NCBI GenBank assembly: GCA_032821775.1
Contig: JAVLRN010000005.1
Location: 558,001-622,000 of the forward strand
Direction: 5' to 3'
Origin: Sanguinoderma infundibulare
Taxonomy: Eukaryota > Basidiomycota > Agaricomycetes > Polyporales > Polyporaceae
Length of the DNA stretch: 64,000 nucleotides
The notes under the pieces are model-generated. The model did no database searches. It saw only the letters and a program-made list of their open reading frames with translations, and had not been told where the DNA came from. Position numbers and translations under genes: made by a program. Positions within the stretch are counted from its first letter, which is position 1, and every line of letters starts with the position of its first letter. This document shows positions 1 through 12,330 of the stretch, piece after piece.

Positions 1-1085
1 GAAGCAACCACGGGCAGCCATTGTTTGCAGGGGGGAAGTTTTTGCTAAACAGGCGCGACGCGAAGGGGCGCGAAGAGGGCGCGTGTGAGCGATCGGGCGA
101 TGGGCGCACCACGTGCGACGGGGTGAAGGGAGAGACGTACAGAGTGCGGGAGCGTGCCGAGGTCGTCGATGAGGGCGAGCGAGCCGACGAGAGGGGTGAA
201 GGTAGACGAAGAATGCGAGCCCGGGACGACGAGATTTGGGTCTCTGGCCTCTGCAATACGTAAGCAGTGCCCGCCCATATATGTACACTCAGCCCCGCAC
301 GTGGAGCGGCCCACTACGCTCGGCGCTAATCTCCGCTGGAGAGCCAATCTCGAAAACAGGGCAGGGAGGATGCCAGTCGTCCTCCTGACCTTCCGTGCGA
401 CGCGACGGCTGCGACACTTGAAACACCTTCTCGAGGGTGTTCCTCTCGTAATGCTCGGCGTAGGAAATGCACCTCTGTCGAAGAAGTCAGAACGCACCTC
501 ATTTCCCAAGGACGATTGAGGATGATAACTCATCAAACGCTCAACGTCCTCAGGGTCTCAACACAATTGCACCGAGCGGCGACGCGCCATAAGCTCGGTA
601 AGGTTTCAAAGTTCGCCATGGCAAGAGGCGAGGAAAGCGCATATCTCAGTGAGCAGCGACGAGGACAGACATTTGTACTTCTGCTTGTGCGTACCGCACA
701 GGTACCAAAGAGGTCCTCATTCATTCTCATTTCTACCACGGTCGCGGACGCCTCCATGCTAGTGCAGAGGTGGGAGCACTCGTCCACGCAATTAGGAAAA
801 CTGAATGTTCACCGATCTATCGGCGCCGCGAAAAGATGCAGTGTTGCCCGCCCGAAGGCATGAGGCTCTGAGTACCCTAGTTACCCACATGCCCGGACCC
901 TGGTCATGGTCCGGGCGGGATTCAATGCAGCAATCCGCAGCAATGCATCCAAATGAAACTTACCATAGGTCTTTCTTGGGTAATCGGCTGTCGCGGTGCG
1001 TCCGCGGAAGGGATGGGTGTCAGGCAAAAATGAAGTGCTTCGAGGAACTCTATTCCGTTCGCCCAAACGAGTACATGCCAATACT
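1..1085. other. Left-edge region without a confident gene
   Basis: Several overlapping open frames of 80-160 codons occur on both strands, but none has a recognisable domain, and none could be spliced into a convincing protein. The only family-like signal is a degenerate zinc-finger motif on the minus strand near 607-718, listed separately. The region lies downstream of the ATP synthase epsilon gene, so part of it is probably that gene's 3' UTR. A gene whose body lies left of the window cannot be excluded. Confidence 0.5.
607..718 (-). pseudogene. Possible HIT-type zinc finger relic
   Basis: One minus frame reads W-Y-L-C-G-T-H-K-Q-K-Y-K-C. This matches the start of the HIT zinc finger of Bcd1/Hit1 proteins (C-x2-C-G-T...K-Y-K-C-P-x-C), except that the first Cys is Trp (TGG for TGC) and the Pro and following Cys are lost. 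Cys and His residues continue downstream, but with altered spacing and a stop after about 35 codons. A second frame over the same bases contains C-P-R-R-C-S-L-R-Y, as if small indels had broken a finger. This may be a decayed gene or coincidence; the motif is short. Confidence 0.25.
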
Positions 1086-1597
1086 CTACACAGCAGCCTT
1101 CTTGGGCCCGTCAGAGTCTGGGGGAGGGTTGAGGAACGTCTATACGTCGGAAAGGCGGGGCGCCAGGTCGGGCCAATAAGAACGCAGGGACGGCGTTTTT
1201 GGATATGGCAAGATATGCCACCGAGCAAACGCAGCGCAACCCGAGACAATGGAGAGGAAAGATAGAGAAGAACCCCGTCAGCAGACATGGAGCGGAACAG
1301 AGGAGAACCACGCACCTGGGGGCCACCCTGGCCGTTCTCCCAGCGTTGGTAACGGAGAGACGTCAAACCGCGCTTCTCGGCGGCGACACGCTCCTCCTCC
1401 TTGAGCGACGCACGGAGGGCGCGAGCGGCGATCTGGGTGTACTTGTTGTACCTGTAGGATGGGGGAAAACCGAGCAGACAGATCAACGTCAGTTACCAAC
1501 CAGGGAACGCTTCCAACGGCGCCGTGTTGACGTGCTCAAAGGGACTGTGGAAGAGAAATACATACGTGAAGACGTTGCGCCAGGTAGCACTGCTCAT
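1086..1597 (-). CDS. ATP15: Mitochondrial ATP synthase subunit epsilon
   Basis: Small stalk subunit of the mitochondrial F1Fo ATP synthase (F1 central stalk, with gamma and delta). Three coding exons on the minus strand, 1566-1597, 1316-1451 and 1086-1139, join in frame to give 73 residues, a normal length for the family. The first exon gives M-S-S-A-T-W-R-N-V-F. The second carries the family signature Y-N-K-Y-T-Q-I-A-A-R-A-L-R-x-S-L-K-E-E followed by A-A-E-K-R-G and W-E-N-G. The third ends F-L-N-P-P-P...K-K-A-A-V. Donors are GTATGT and GTGCGT; acceptors are CTACAG and TATAG. The upstream Met is required because the Trp-Arg start of the family is encoded in exon 1. It is divergent from the Rab gene at 2015. 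Confidence 0.93.
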
Positions 1598-2014
1598 CGT
1601 GGCGGAAGGGCTTTTTGGTGAGCTGGATGGTCGTAGTCGTCTTGGGCTGCGAGGCGCAAAGGTGACCTCCCAGTCCCGGCTAGCTCCGAGAGACCACGTG
1701 CCGCTGCCCGGCGTCGCGACCTCAGACTCCGGACCGCGTCGACTTGCGACCTCACCACGACGACCGTCGACGACCCCTTCAACGCCCCCCCCCCACCTCT
1801 TGCTTGTCTTCCCCCATCTCTTACAGACGATTTTTCAGAGTCTCACATTGCTTCCACCGCCGCTACAGCTCTCAGTTTCTCTCTCTAGCGCTATTAGCAT
1901 CACTTGCGACACTCTACTCCGCTCCTTCGACTTTCGATATCTCGGATTCCGCAGTTTTTTGACTCTTACTGCCCGGACTTGCTCAATACCCTCTAGACGA
2001 AGGCGAGCCATATT
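1598..2014. promoter_or_regulatory. Divergent intergenic promoter region ATP15/Rab
   Basis: 417 bp between the start codons of two divergently transcribed genes. It contains a run of ten C residues near 1785-1794 and long C/T-rich tracts from about 1785 to 1990 on the plus strand, typical of fungal core promoters and 5' UTRs, leading into the Rab start. No TATA box is evident. No coding sequence was recognised. Confidence 0.5.
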
Positions 2015-3334
<1,320 letters not shown>

Positions 3335-5186
3335 GGCCCTCTCCTCTCACCGCGCCCCCCAGGCTATACACTCTCCATCCTGGATGGCGTAGGCGCGGGC
3401 GGCCGTTTTATTATGATCTTATTTACTGTGTGTAGGGCATTGTTACGACGAAGACAACAGTAATCGTGTATGTATTGTACTAATATGTAGCCGTACGCAC
3501 ATACGTATCCTTATCCTCCAGCCGCGAAGTCGGGAATGTTCGGCGGACGGAACGCCACTTTAATGTTTCTATCGAATAATTCTCGCGAGGCTGACCGGGA
3601 CCCGATCCTGCAGGTGTGCTTACATAGAGAAACACTGCTCTTCGAACCGGTCCGAACACGCTACGCGTCTGGTGGAACGGATTCGCGGAACATGCACATC
3701 CTATACAAGCCTCGGTCCCAGGTACGCAAACCAAACTAAAGTCCGTCCTGTCCGGAAGCGCGATGTTCGTGCGTGTGGTTAAACCCGTGCTTGCTTGGAT
3801 CCGGATGTACAGGCCTTCGCTCGATCGAACCGCGGATCCTCCGATGCCCCACGTAAGTACATCCACGACAACGTTCCGAAGCACTGCGCGCGCCGCATGC
3901 ATGAATCCGGCCCCGACGCCGCTTGGTACGGTTATGTGTATGTGTACCGCCCAAGCGCGTCCGCGCCGCCGCCGCATATCAAGATGGATCGTCCCGCCGC
4001 GCGTACTACGGACCGTAATGTATCGCGATTGCGTGCGTGCGATGCGGTGACGACCTGCCAGCCTCCAGGGCGGACGTGGCTTAGCGGCGGCGGCGCGGGC
4101 GACCTTCCAGGGACCGAAGTATGGCCTCGCCAGACGCGCGGAATGGCATAATCAACGCACTGCGCGTACGTACGCTTTCTCGCTCGAATTCGCTCAGAAC
4201 CGCTGATCTAATATTACTTAGCAGCTCTGATCGGTCTTCTTGGACACGCACAGCTTCGTGACGTTCGATCGTGCCCAGTTGGTGGCTGCCGGCGGTCGAA
4301 AGCGGTGGCGGGGGATTTCAGCTGCTGTATCTCCTCCGACGCGGCGGGACCTGGCGCGGTGCGAGGTGGTGGCGTTGAGACAGGCTTGGCCTGGTCTAGG
4401 TCTCAGTGACGGGCAGCGGAACGTCTCTAACTGCGGTTACGAGTAACGTTGCAGCGTTGTAACATTCACGCTGAGACACAGCGCCGCATGCGTTGGGCAA
4501 ATGTGCACAGGATGATGTGGAGCACTGAGCCGGACGACGCGAAACATGAGAAACGGGGTCAGACGGCGGATTGGAACTGTGAAACAATCTTTCAGGCCCC
4601 CGGGACTGCGCAATGAGACTTCTGAAATCTTCCTTCTGGCTTCTCGACGACAAGCGGCATGTAGGCGTATATGTACAAGTTAGTGTGATTTACAGTAGGT
4701 AAATAGCACCCGGGGGCCATGGTGACGACGCCCGGGTGGTGGATGGCTACGCTGCTTTTCTTTGCCGAACGCGGGGTGACAGTGAGGAGGATAGCATGTA
4801 TGTGTGTGTGTGTGGTATGTATGGTGCGGTGCGTACCGCCAGCTACGGCGCAGTACCGTAAATACAGACATAAAGGACAGTATATAATAGTACCGAAGAA
4901 ACGATCAAGTCGGAAGTATAAGAAGAGAAGAAGGGGTAATGGGGCACGCAAGCATACATAACGCATAATACACCGAACAACATCGATAGCAATGGGTGCA
5001 TGGAACGCAAACAGCAAATCGGAGGATGATGTCCAACCTCGGAACGAGGTACGCGAAACAAGGACGACCGTCCGCAGCGCGCACGATTCAGACGTCCGAG
5101 GGCCCACGCACACGCACCGTACGCACGACGTCACGGCGTCGAACCGACGCCGCGCGGCATCCGTACCGGAGACGCGAAGAGGCCGA
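3335..5186. other. Gene-free interval between Rab and phosphatase genes
   Basis: About 1.85 kb containing the 3' UTRs of both flanking convergent genes and no recognisable gene. Open frames up to 118 codons exist (for example 3795-4151 plus), but they show no domain and no codon bias like the neighbours. A (TG)n-rich stretch lies around 4798-4825. A 440-codon minus frame that enters from 5914 is a shadow of the phosphatase gene. Confidence 0.6.
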
Positions 5187-5831
5187 TTACCGCAGCTCGC
5201 CTCGCGCCTGCCTGTACGGATGCGCGTGCGCGTAGTGCTCGCGCCGCTGGCTCGGGTGGCTCTGGCACTGGCCCTTGAGCAGACACTGCTCGTACTCGAC
5301 CAGCTGGCCGCGGAAGCCCTCGTTCGGGTTCGCGCACTGGCGCCGCTCCTGCACCCGCGCGACCGCGGCCGCCGGCGAGAGACCGCTGGTCGCCATGAGG
5401 TACGCGGCGACGACGGTCGCGCTCCGGCTGATGCCCTGCACGCAGTGCACGAGCACGCGCGCGTGCGGGTCGCGCAGCGCGCCCGCGATCCACGACGTCG
5501 TCCGGGGCAGGTGCGACGCGAGCTCGACGAAAGGGTGGTCCTGCACCTGGACCTGCATCCGCTGCAGCGGCTGGTAGGACGGGAGGTGGGGCAGCTTCGA
5601 GTGGGATGGGAGCGCGACCTGCCCGGACATGACGCTGAGGACGTGGGTGATGCGGAGCGCGGTGAGGATCTCTGGGGACTCGGCTGCAGCGAGGTCGCCG
5701 AGGAAGACGTTCTCGGCCACTTGTGCGGGCGGCTGTGGCTGGAGTGGCGAGGGTGCCGGGGAGGATGGGTCGCCGTAGAGGGCGGAGCGCGGGAGCTGGG
5801 CAATCGAGGTGCAGAGCGAAAGCTGAGGCAT
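5187..5831 (-). CDS. Dual-specificity protein phosphatase
   Basis: Single-exon gene, 214 residues. It carries the cysteine-phosphatase P-loop H-C-V-Q-G-I-S-R-S at 129-137 (nucleophile Cys130, Arg136) and a candidate general acid Asp98 in V-Q-D-H-P-F, about 30 residues upstream as in DUSP/VHR-type enzymes. E-N-V-F-L-G-D at about 40-46 and the N-P-N-E-G-F-x-x-Q-L stretch after the P-loop are typical of the DSPc domain. The N-terminal 35 residues are Pro/Ser-rich. The enzyme is expected to dephosphorylate phosphotyrosine and phosphoserine/threonine; the substrate is unknown. The C-terminal 25 residues are His/Arg-rich with no recognised domain, so no zinc-binding Yvh1 tail is present. The Met start is the first in frame and lies about 85 bp from a TATA-like element. 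Confidence 0.88.
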   Translation of the reverse strand: MPQLSLCTSIAQLPRSALYGDPSSPAPSPLQPQPPAQVAENVFLGDLAAAESPEILTALRITHVLSVMSGQVALPSHSKLPHLPSYQPLQRMQVQVQDHPFVELASHLPRTTSWIAGALRDPHARVLVHCVQGISRSATVVAAYLMATSGLSPAAAVARVQERRQCANPNEGFRGQLVEYEQCLLKGQCQSHPSQRREHYAHAHPYRQARGELR

Positions 5832-6720
5832 ATGGAATATCTGTCCAGCAGAGTGTGGAGTGAGTGAGAATCCGGGGGAGAAGAGCAGGAACGCGGGGGG
5901 TGAGCGCTGACCATATATAATAACTTATATGAAGCAAAGCGGCACTGGTCTGAGGGCTGGTTGCTGTGTGGCCCAAGGTCGGAGGCGGGAGAAGAATAAA
6001 GCGTTGTTTGGGAACGAAGAAAGTGGAAGCTGGAGAATGAGCGAAGGCGAAGTGGCGGAAGGCCTGGGCTAGCGGGACATGGACTGCTGCCGGTGAATAA
6101 ATACGATGGATTCGCGGCGTGTCGCCTAACGCGGATTAGACGACGGGTCGGATATCGGCGGTCGGGACTCGGGGCGCAGGGGTCGACTGGGCAGCGTCGC
6201 CCGCGGAGGCGAGAGCCGGCTGCTTTTCAGTCTGGCGTTGACAGCCGCCACCGCCTCCGCCTTCGCCCTCGCCATTCCCGCAGGCGCCCACAACAGCCTC
6301 ACCCGTGCCTACCTTCGCCGCGCTGTCACAACTCCCGACGCTGCGCATCAATGATTTAGCATGCCTGACACACGCACTCCACATCCATCAGAATATACAT
6401 CATCATCATATCGTACGCTTCTCTCCGGATACATATAGACAAACAAGTAGTAGGCATCAGACAACCAAACCATTGGGCGTAGCAAATACAACAAAAGACG
6501 TTCACTGCTTGCACAACAAGTCTGATGGCGATGGCGACGGGCAATGGCAGGTGCTGTGGAGGGCGAGGGTGTGTACGACGGACGACGATGGCGATCGATG
6601 GAAATGGCAAGATGCTGAGGGACGATGGACGACTGTACGCTTTTGATCCGCAGGCGATATCTGGTGATGGCGAGTGGGCGATGTGACAAATAAGGGGACA
6701 GCAAGGCGAATAAAAATCAT
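5832..6720. other. Interval between phosphatase promoter and eIF4A 3' end
   Basis: 889 bp. The left part is the upstream region of the phosphatase gene, with the TATA-like element at 5911. The right part follows the eIF4A stop codon and should hold its 3' UTR. Open frames of 80-118 codons on both strands between 6100 and 6720 show no domain, and the sequence is repetitive in short CCGCC, CATC and GATGGCGA motifs. Confidence 0.5.
5911..5920 (-). promoter_or_regulatory. TATA-like box upstream of the phosphatase gene
   Basis: The minus strand reads TATTATATAT here, 80-90 bp upstream of the phosphatase start codon at 5831. Position and sequence suit a fungal core promoter; function is inferred. 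Confidence 0.45.
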
Positions 6721-8265
6721 CTAAATCAGGTCGCTACGGCCATCATTGTGTAAGTAACCAGCACGTTCGCATAGAAAATGAACGCCACTCACGCGACGTT
6801 AAGAGGCATTTCATCAATCTGAGTGTTGTAGAATTCTGCGGGCGTAGTCGTCACTACCCCTGTTCATTTTTCAGTGATCAGCCAATGGTCACTCACGTTC
6901 AATATCGCGCAGCATGCGCACGTCCTCCGTGGTGACGAAGTTGATGGCCACACCCTTGCGTCCGAAACGGCCACCACGGCCGATCCGGTGGATGTAGTTC
7001 TCGCGGTTAGTGGGCAGATCGTAGTTGATGACGAGCGAGACCTGCTGCACATCAATACCACGCGCAAGCAGATCTGTCGTGATCAGAACACGAGAAGAAC
7101 CCGAACGGAACTCCTTCATCAGGAGCTCGCGCTGCTTCATGTCCATGTCGCCGTGCTGCAAAACGTGTAAATCGTTGGCTCGCTCAGGGTCGCCTATATT
7201 ACGTCTTAAAACTCACCATGGCGGAAACGGTGAACTCCCGACCGTGCATCTTGTCTGTCAACCAGTCGACCTTCCTCCGGGTGTTGCAGAAGATGACGGC
7301 CTGGGTGATGGTGACAGTCTCGTAAAGATCGCAGAGCGTGTCCAGCTTCCATTCCTCCTTCTCGACGGCAATGTAGAACTGCTTGATACCTTCGAGCGTC
7401 AACTCGTCACGCTTGACAAGGATACGGACCGGGTCGCGCATGAACTTCTTCGTCACCTCCAACACATCGGCGGGCATCGTGGCCGAGAGCAGGACGACCT
7501 GCGTGTCCTGAGGAAGGAGCTGGAAGACCTCGTAGATCTGGTCCTTGAAACCGCGGGACAACATCTCGTCGGCCTCGTCGAGACAGAAAATCTTGATGCT
7601 GTCGGTGCGGAGCGCGCGGCGGTTGATCATGTCGAACACACGACCGGGGGTGCCGACAACAATCTGGACGCCCTCTTGGAGCTTAGCCATATCTTCACGA
7701 ACGTTGGTGCCGCCAACGCATGCATGGCACTCTATGTTCATGTAGTCGCCGAGGGCGACGACGACTTTTTGGATTTGTTGCGCGAGCTCGCGGGTCGGGG
7801 CGAGGATGAGAGCCTGGGTGCCCTTCACGTTGGGGTCGAGCTTTTGGAGGATGGAAATGGAGAAGGTCGCGGTCTTGCCAGTACCGGACTGGGCCTGCGC
7901 AATGACGTCGTGGCTCTTGATGACAGGAACGATGGCGCGCTGCTGGATGGCAGAGGGGCGCTCGAAACTTGCACCACCGTCAATGGGGCGATGGTCAGCA
8001 TTTGGGGACGGCACTTACCCGTAGGCGTAGATACCACGGAGAAGCTCGGGCTTCAAGTCCATGTTGTCGAAGCTGCAAATCGCCATTCAGCTCCGCGGAT
8101 CAGGCAGGCCAGGGCCGTTCAGGACTCACTTGTCGACAATCTGATCCCAGTTGGACTCAATCTCATTCTCCTGGAGGTCCTGAAGAGATCCTTCGCTGTA
8201 GGAAGTATATGATTCAGCATTCTAGATCTTGTCCCGCTCGCCGGGAAGAGAACTCACGTAGCCAT
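6721..8265 (-). CDS. TIF1: Translation initiation factor eIF4A (DEAD-box RNA helicase)
   Basis: ATP-dependent RNA helicase of the cytosolic cap-binding complex eIF4F. Seven exons on the minus strand (8258-8265, 8130-8195, 8019-8072, 7217-7967, 6897-7155, 6793-6835, 6721-6733) give 397 residues, the usual eIF4A length. Visible motifs: Q motif region F-E-R-P-S-A-I-Q-Q, Walker A A-Q-S-G-T-G-K-T (68-75), P-T-R-E-L-A (100-105), T-P-G-R (149-152), D-E-A-D (173-176), S-A-T (204-206), then A-R-G-I-D and H-R-I-G-R-G-G-R in the second RecA domain. The last coding exon is only 13 nt; it is needed to end the protein in the conserved N-V-A-D-L-I, since read-through of the previous donor would stop after N-V-A. 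The first coding exon is 8 nt. Confidence 0.97.
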
Positions 8266-8590
8266 ATTGGAAGTGCTTGTTCTGAGTAGTTCTTGGTCGT
8301 AAAAAGTGGACGGCCTTGTTGACTAGAGTCTGGCGGCGTCGGTAGATCGATAGATCGAGGTCGAGGTGGTGGGCAAAGAGTAGATTGCGGAGAAATTTGC
8401 TGTGCCCGACTAGCTCTTCGTCGTCGTCGGCCCGTGCCGAGTCATTTTCGAACCCCGCCCTCGGAGCCGGTTCCAAATAAGGAAAACCGGCCACAGCTTA
8501 TGTCAGTCCCGCACTCGCCCTGGCAGCGCAAGTCCACCATCCCCTCGTGCTACTGGTCCTTCTTCTCGTTCTTTCTTGGTGTACTTCATC
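8266..8590. promoter_or_regulatory. Bidirectional promoter region eIF4A/SF3b145
   Basis: 325 bp separate the start codons of two divergently transcribed housekeeping genes. No TATA box is seen. Short GATAGATCGA-type repeats at about 8343-8360 and C/T-rich runs before the plus-strand start are visible. It must contain both 5' UTRs and both core promoters. Confidence 0.6.
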
Positions 8591-10657
8591 ATGGCTACGC
8601 AGGTGGCAAGTGCTATCGTCGTGAACGGCATCAAGCCGAATGGAAGATTCAAGTCCAAGAACCAGCTTCGTCGGATGAAGGCCAAGGCGAAGAAGGCAGA
8701 GGAGCAGGCGGTGAAGGTGCGTGCTGCTGCATATATTCATGCTCACCGGACGCTGAAGTACGCCTCGAATAGGCGGACACAAATGGCCATGTCGAGGAGG
8801 ACGTGGAGATGGAGGAGGACAAGCCACAGAATGTTGAGTACGTATCTGAGCAGTTGGACGTCAAAGATCCAGCTCTCGAAGCATTCTCCAACGTCTTTGC
8901 CCGCTTCCAGGCCCCTGCCGAGACTACAACAGTGCGTACCATGATTCTTTTGGGCTTTGTCGGCCACTTATCCCTCCGTTTTCTCAGGTTCGAGAAGGCG
9001 AGCCATCAAAGGGAGAGGTCATCTACTCAGATGACGATATGGCGTCCGAGGGCGACTCCGACGCGGAGGAGAAGAAGCCCCTGTCCAAGAAGAAGGCGCG
9101 CAAGATGAACAGGTTAACAGTTGCGGAGCTCAAGCAACTCGTCAAAAAGCCCGAAGTCGTTGAGTGGACAGACGTCACCGCCGCAGACCCACGACTCCTC
9201 TTGCACCTGAAGAGCTACCGGAATACTGTCCCCATTCCCGCTCACTGGAGCGCGAAGCGTGACTACCTACAGGGCAAGCGTGGCATTGAGAAGCCGCCGT
9301 TCCAGCTTCCCTCATACATCGCGGATACGGGCATCGCGACAATGCGCGACGCCATCAAAGAAAAGGAAGCCAACATGACGCTCAAAGCAAAGACCCGTGA
9401 ACGTGTGCAGCCGAAGATGGGCAAGGTCGACATCGACTACCAAAAGCTCCATGACGCGTTCTTCAAGTTCATGACGAAGCCTAATGTCACGAACTTCGGA
9501 GAGATGTATGTTCCCTACTTATGTCCCTCGTCACGTCGCTCGTCTCACCTTGCCCCTTTAGGTATTACGAAGGCAAGGAGTTCGAGACACAGCTGAAGCA
9601 CAAGCGTCCTGGAGATCTTTCACCCGAGCTTGTTGAAGCGTTGTCTATACCGCCACTCGCGCCACCTCCGTGGTTGATCAGTATGCAGCGTTTTGGCCCG
9701 CCGCCCAGTTACCCCACTCTGCGTATACCTGGGCTGAACGCACCCATTCCCGAAGGGTGAGTTCTATTCTTGCTGTCACTGGGGTGGTTTGGTCTAATGC
9801 GTTTCGCCAGCGCCCAATGGGGCTTCCATCCAGGCGGCTGGGGCAAGCCTCCACTCGACGAGTACAACCGACCGCTTTACGGTGACGTGTTTGGCGTCCT
9901 CCCGAAGAACGCCGATGCCGACGTAGGTCGCTACGGTTTCCTCTGTTTCGCACAGACGCTCACGTTGTTTGTTTCTAGATGGGTGAACCCGTGGATCGTA
10001 ACTTGTGGGGTGAGCTCGAGCCAGAAGAGGAGGAAGAGGAAGAGGAAAGCGAGGAAGAATCCGAGGAGGAAGAGGAGCAGCAAGCGATGCCCGTCGATGG
10101 CATGCAAACTCCATCCGGTCTCGAGACGCCGTCCGGCATGGCGAGTGTCGTGTCGACAGTGCCTGGTGGACTCGAGACGCCAGACTTCTTGGAGCTCCGG
10201 AAAAACGCTGCGCGCTCGACATCGGAAGCGGACAGTGGACCGAGATCCCTCTACCAGGTTGTCCCGGAGAAACAAACCTCCGTCCGGGGCCTCATGGGCA
10301 GCGAGCGTGGATACGACGTCAGCGCAGTTACTGCAGGCGCCATTCCGGTTCTCGGCAACGAAGAGCGGAACAACAGGGTATGTTTATCTAGACACCTGAT
10401 TCAAAATCATATGTGCTGACTCTTGTTCCTGGCAGCGTCGCGGATCTGGTGTGGAAGTCTCCATCGATGCGGCGGAGCTGGAAGGAATGTCGACAGAGGA
10501 CCTGCGTCGGAAGTACGACCAGTACTCGCGTGGTTCTGCGGGCGTGCCAGGCTCTAAGGAGGACTTCTCGGACATGATTGCGAAGGAGATGGCGAGCAAG
10601 AAGCAGAAGGCGGATCGGGACAGGGAACGACGAAAGGAGAAGGACTTCAAGTTCTAA
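8591..10657 (+). CDS. CUS1: Splicing factor 3B subunit 2 (SF3b145/Cus1)
   Basis: Core protein of the SF3b complex of U2 snRNP, which helps anchor U2 at the intron branch site. Seven exons (8591-8716, 8773-8931, 8988-9505, 9562-9756, 9811-9922, 9979-10377, 10436-10657) join in frame to 576 residues. A basic N-terminus (about 18-42) is followed by an acidic linker, then the DUF382 domain from about 139 (V-E-W-x-D-V-T-A-x-D-P, P-V-P/I-P-x-H-W, F-Q-L-P-x-Y-I) and the PSP domain at about 280-335 (P-G-D-L-S, P-P-P-W-L, G-P-P-P-S-Y-P, G-L-N-A-P-I-P). W-G-F-H-P-G-G-W-G-K-P-P and Y-G-D-V-F-G follow. An acidic Glu-rich run begins exon 6, and a basic charged tail ends K-D-F-K-F. Length is between yeast Cus1 and human SF3B2. 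Confidence 0.96.
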
Positions 10658-10884
10658 TACTTCTTGATCTCGTCTGCTACTTCGTGTTGCCGTACTGTAT
10701 ATTGTTGTGATCTAGTTGTTCTCTTCTATGTGCCCAACTGTATGTAGGAGATGAGAGTGCCACGAGGGCGGTGGGGACGTGGGCAATGCCGACCTGTGGC
10801 GAATATGATGGGCCTCGATCAAACGCAGTACTGCTTCTTGCTTGCTTCCTACAACCACTCATCCTACGCATCATTTCCAACACT

Positions 10885-12330
10885 GTTCAGTGTCCCCTCT
10901 AGCTAGGCCATGTCCATATATCTGAAATCGTTCAGTGACGTGTCCCTATCAAGAGCCTCCACGGCCAGCCGAGACACCGATGGTGCCGCTTCGAATCGTG
11001 TCTCACCAGGCCTCCGCTGCGAGCGACGCAAACCGACGGCGGCACAGTTTGCAATGCTGTATAGTTTCAGGTAAGTGTTACAGCACAGTGTCTCGTTTCT
11101 GCCTGCTAGGTAGGCTCAGAGCCCTGTGGGTATGTCTTCTCATAGTCCTGCACTGCTCCGTCGTTATGTAGGAAGGTTGCAAAGCGAGTTTGCTCGTACC
11201 GAGCGGCTTGATTTCCTGTTTATCCAGTGCCATCCGGGGGCCGCGTTTCATCTATCATGCCGCGCTTTGGAATGGTCGAACTCAACATACCCACCAAAGT
11301 TTACGCGCACGGGCACTGGTCGAGATGAACACTGACGACGTAACAATTATAGATTTTTGCAACTGCGCTCTACACGACCTCATCAAATGAACAATCGAAC
11401 CCGGAACACTGGGGCGAAGGCCTACAATATAGCACACTTACAACGGATCAAGATGTCTTTACCGCGATGGTCCACAAGTCTAATGGACAGACGATCAAGC
11501 TCACGAGGAAGCGCATCAAGACGACGAAGCACGGCACACGGTTCTCAAACGGGTACAGCCCAGCCTGAGAATGGGTCTTGCAGACAGTGCCTGAACCCGC
11601 GCCGGAGGCGTGCAAGGCGGTGGAGGTTACAGGCTGGACCAACGGCTGAGGATAGAGCTGTCTTCAGAGTGCATCACGGCGGCTGTGGAAGTCTCGCCGC
11701 TGAGTTCTGAACGACTAGGCCAGCTCGGTTTGGCTAGTCTTATGATCTCTATTTTCACTCTTTGACTGATCATGCTGCGGTGAAGGTCGAGCACTTTCTG
11801 TCGTCATATCTCGAAGCGCGACGCGGGGATGGCCATCAGCCTACACCCCACACCACCGCCGAAGTAGTAAGTTCTTAACGGATCGAGGCCAAGAATGACA
11901 ACAACTCAATAACTTGACAGGGTTCAGCATTGCTGCGGCATATTCCCGTGTGCTGGGCGGTGCTGGCCGCGTCGGGAGGTGTGTACTCGACAGTGGAGAG
12001 CTTACCCGCCACGTCAACCTCGTCAACCTCGCCATAAACCTGTACACTCAGCTGGTCAGGCTCCTGCTGTAGGGTTTAGCGGTATACTGGTGGTCACCGA
12101 CGTCGTGACCGTGACATCCCTACGGCGGCGTCAGGAAGACGGGAAAAGCACTGATATCCATAGCCATTGTAAGCGCAGTCTCTCCCCTCAGTCATGCTTC
12201 AGCGAAAGGCTTACACCTTGATACCTTCAGTGCACGCTTCCGCTCGTTTGTGCACAGACTACGACGAGGTCTATCTACTCCAGATCTACCCTTAGGTGGG
12301 TGGGCCTTGTTGTACGCTGCTGCGTGTGTA
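10885..12330 (+). pseudogene. Decayed copy of LEU4 (2-isopropylmalate synthase)
   Basis: Broken reading frames here match, in order, the product of the intact LEU4 gene at 16489-19280. About 11000-11040 resembles its Y-P-A-A-S-D region. At about 11500-11630, K-H-G-T-R-F-S-N-G-Y-S-P and E-P-A-P-E-A-C-K-A-V match [12 protein letters not shown] and [12 protein letters not shown]. At about 11786-11860, V-E-H-F and I-S-L-H-P match exon 4. At 11921-12055, I-A-A-A and H-V-N-L-V-N-L-A-I-N-L-Y-T-Q match I-A-A-A and [13 protein letters not shown]. At about 12070-12110, G-F-S-G-I-x-x-V-x-D-V-V-T matches [13 protein letters not shown]. The acceptor before I-A-A-A sits at the homologous intron phase. In-frame stops (about 11558, 11646) and frameshifts are frequent, and divergence is high, so it is old. 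Edges are approximate. Confidence 0.72.

Noticed and set aside
4592..5914. 440-codon minus-strand open frame
   Set aside because: It overlaps the dual-specificity phosphatase in another frame and is an Arg/Ser-rich shadow caused by high GC at third positions.
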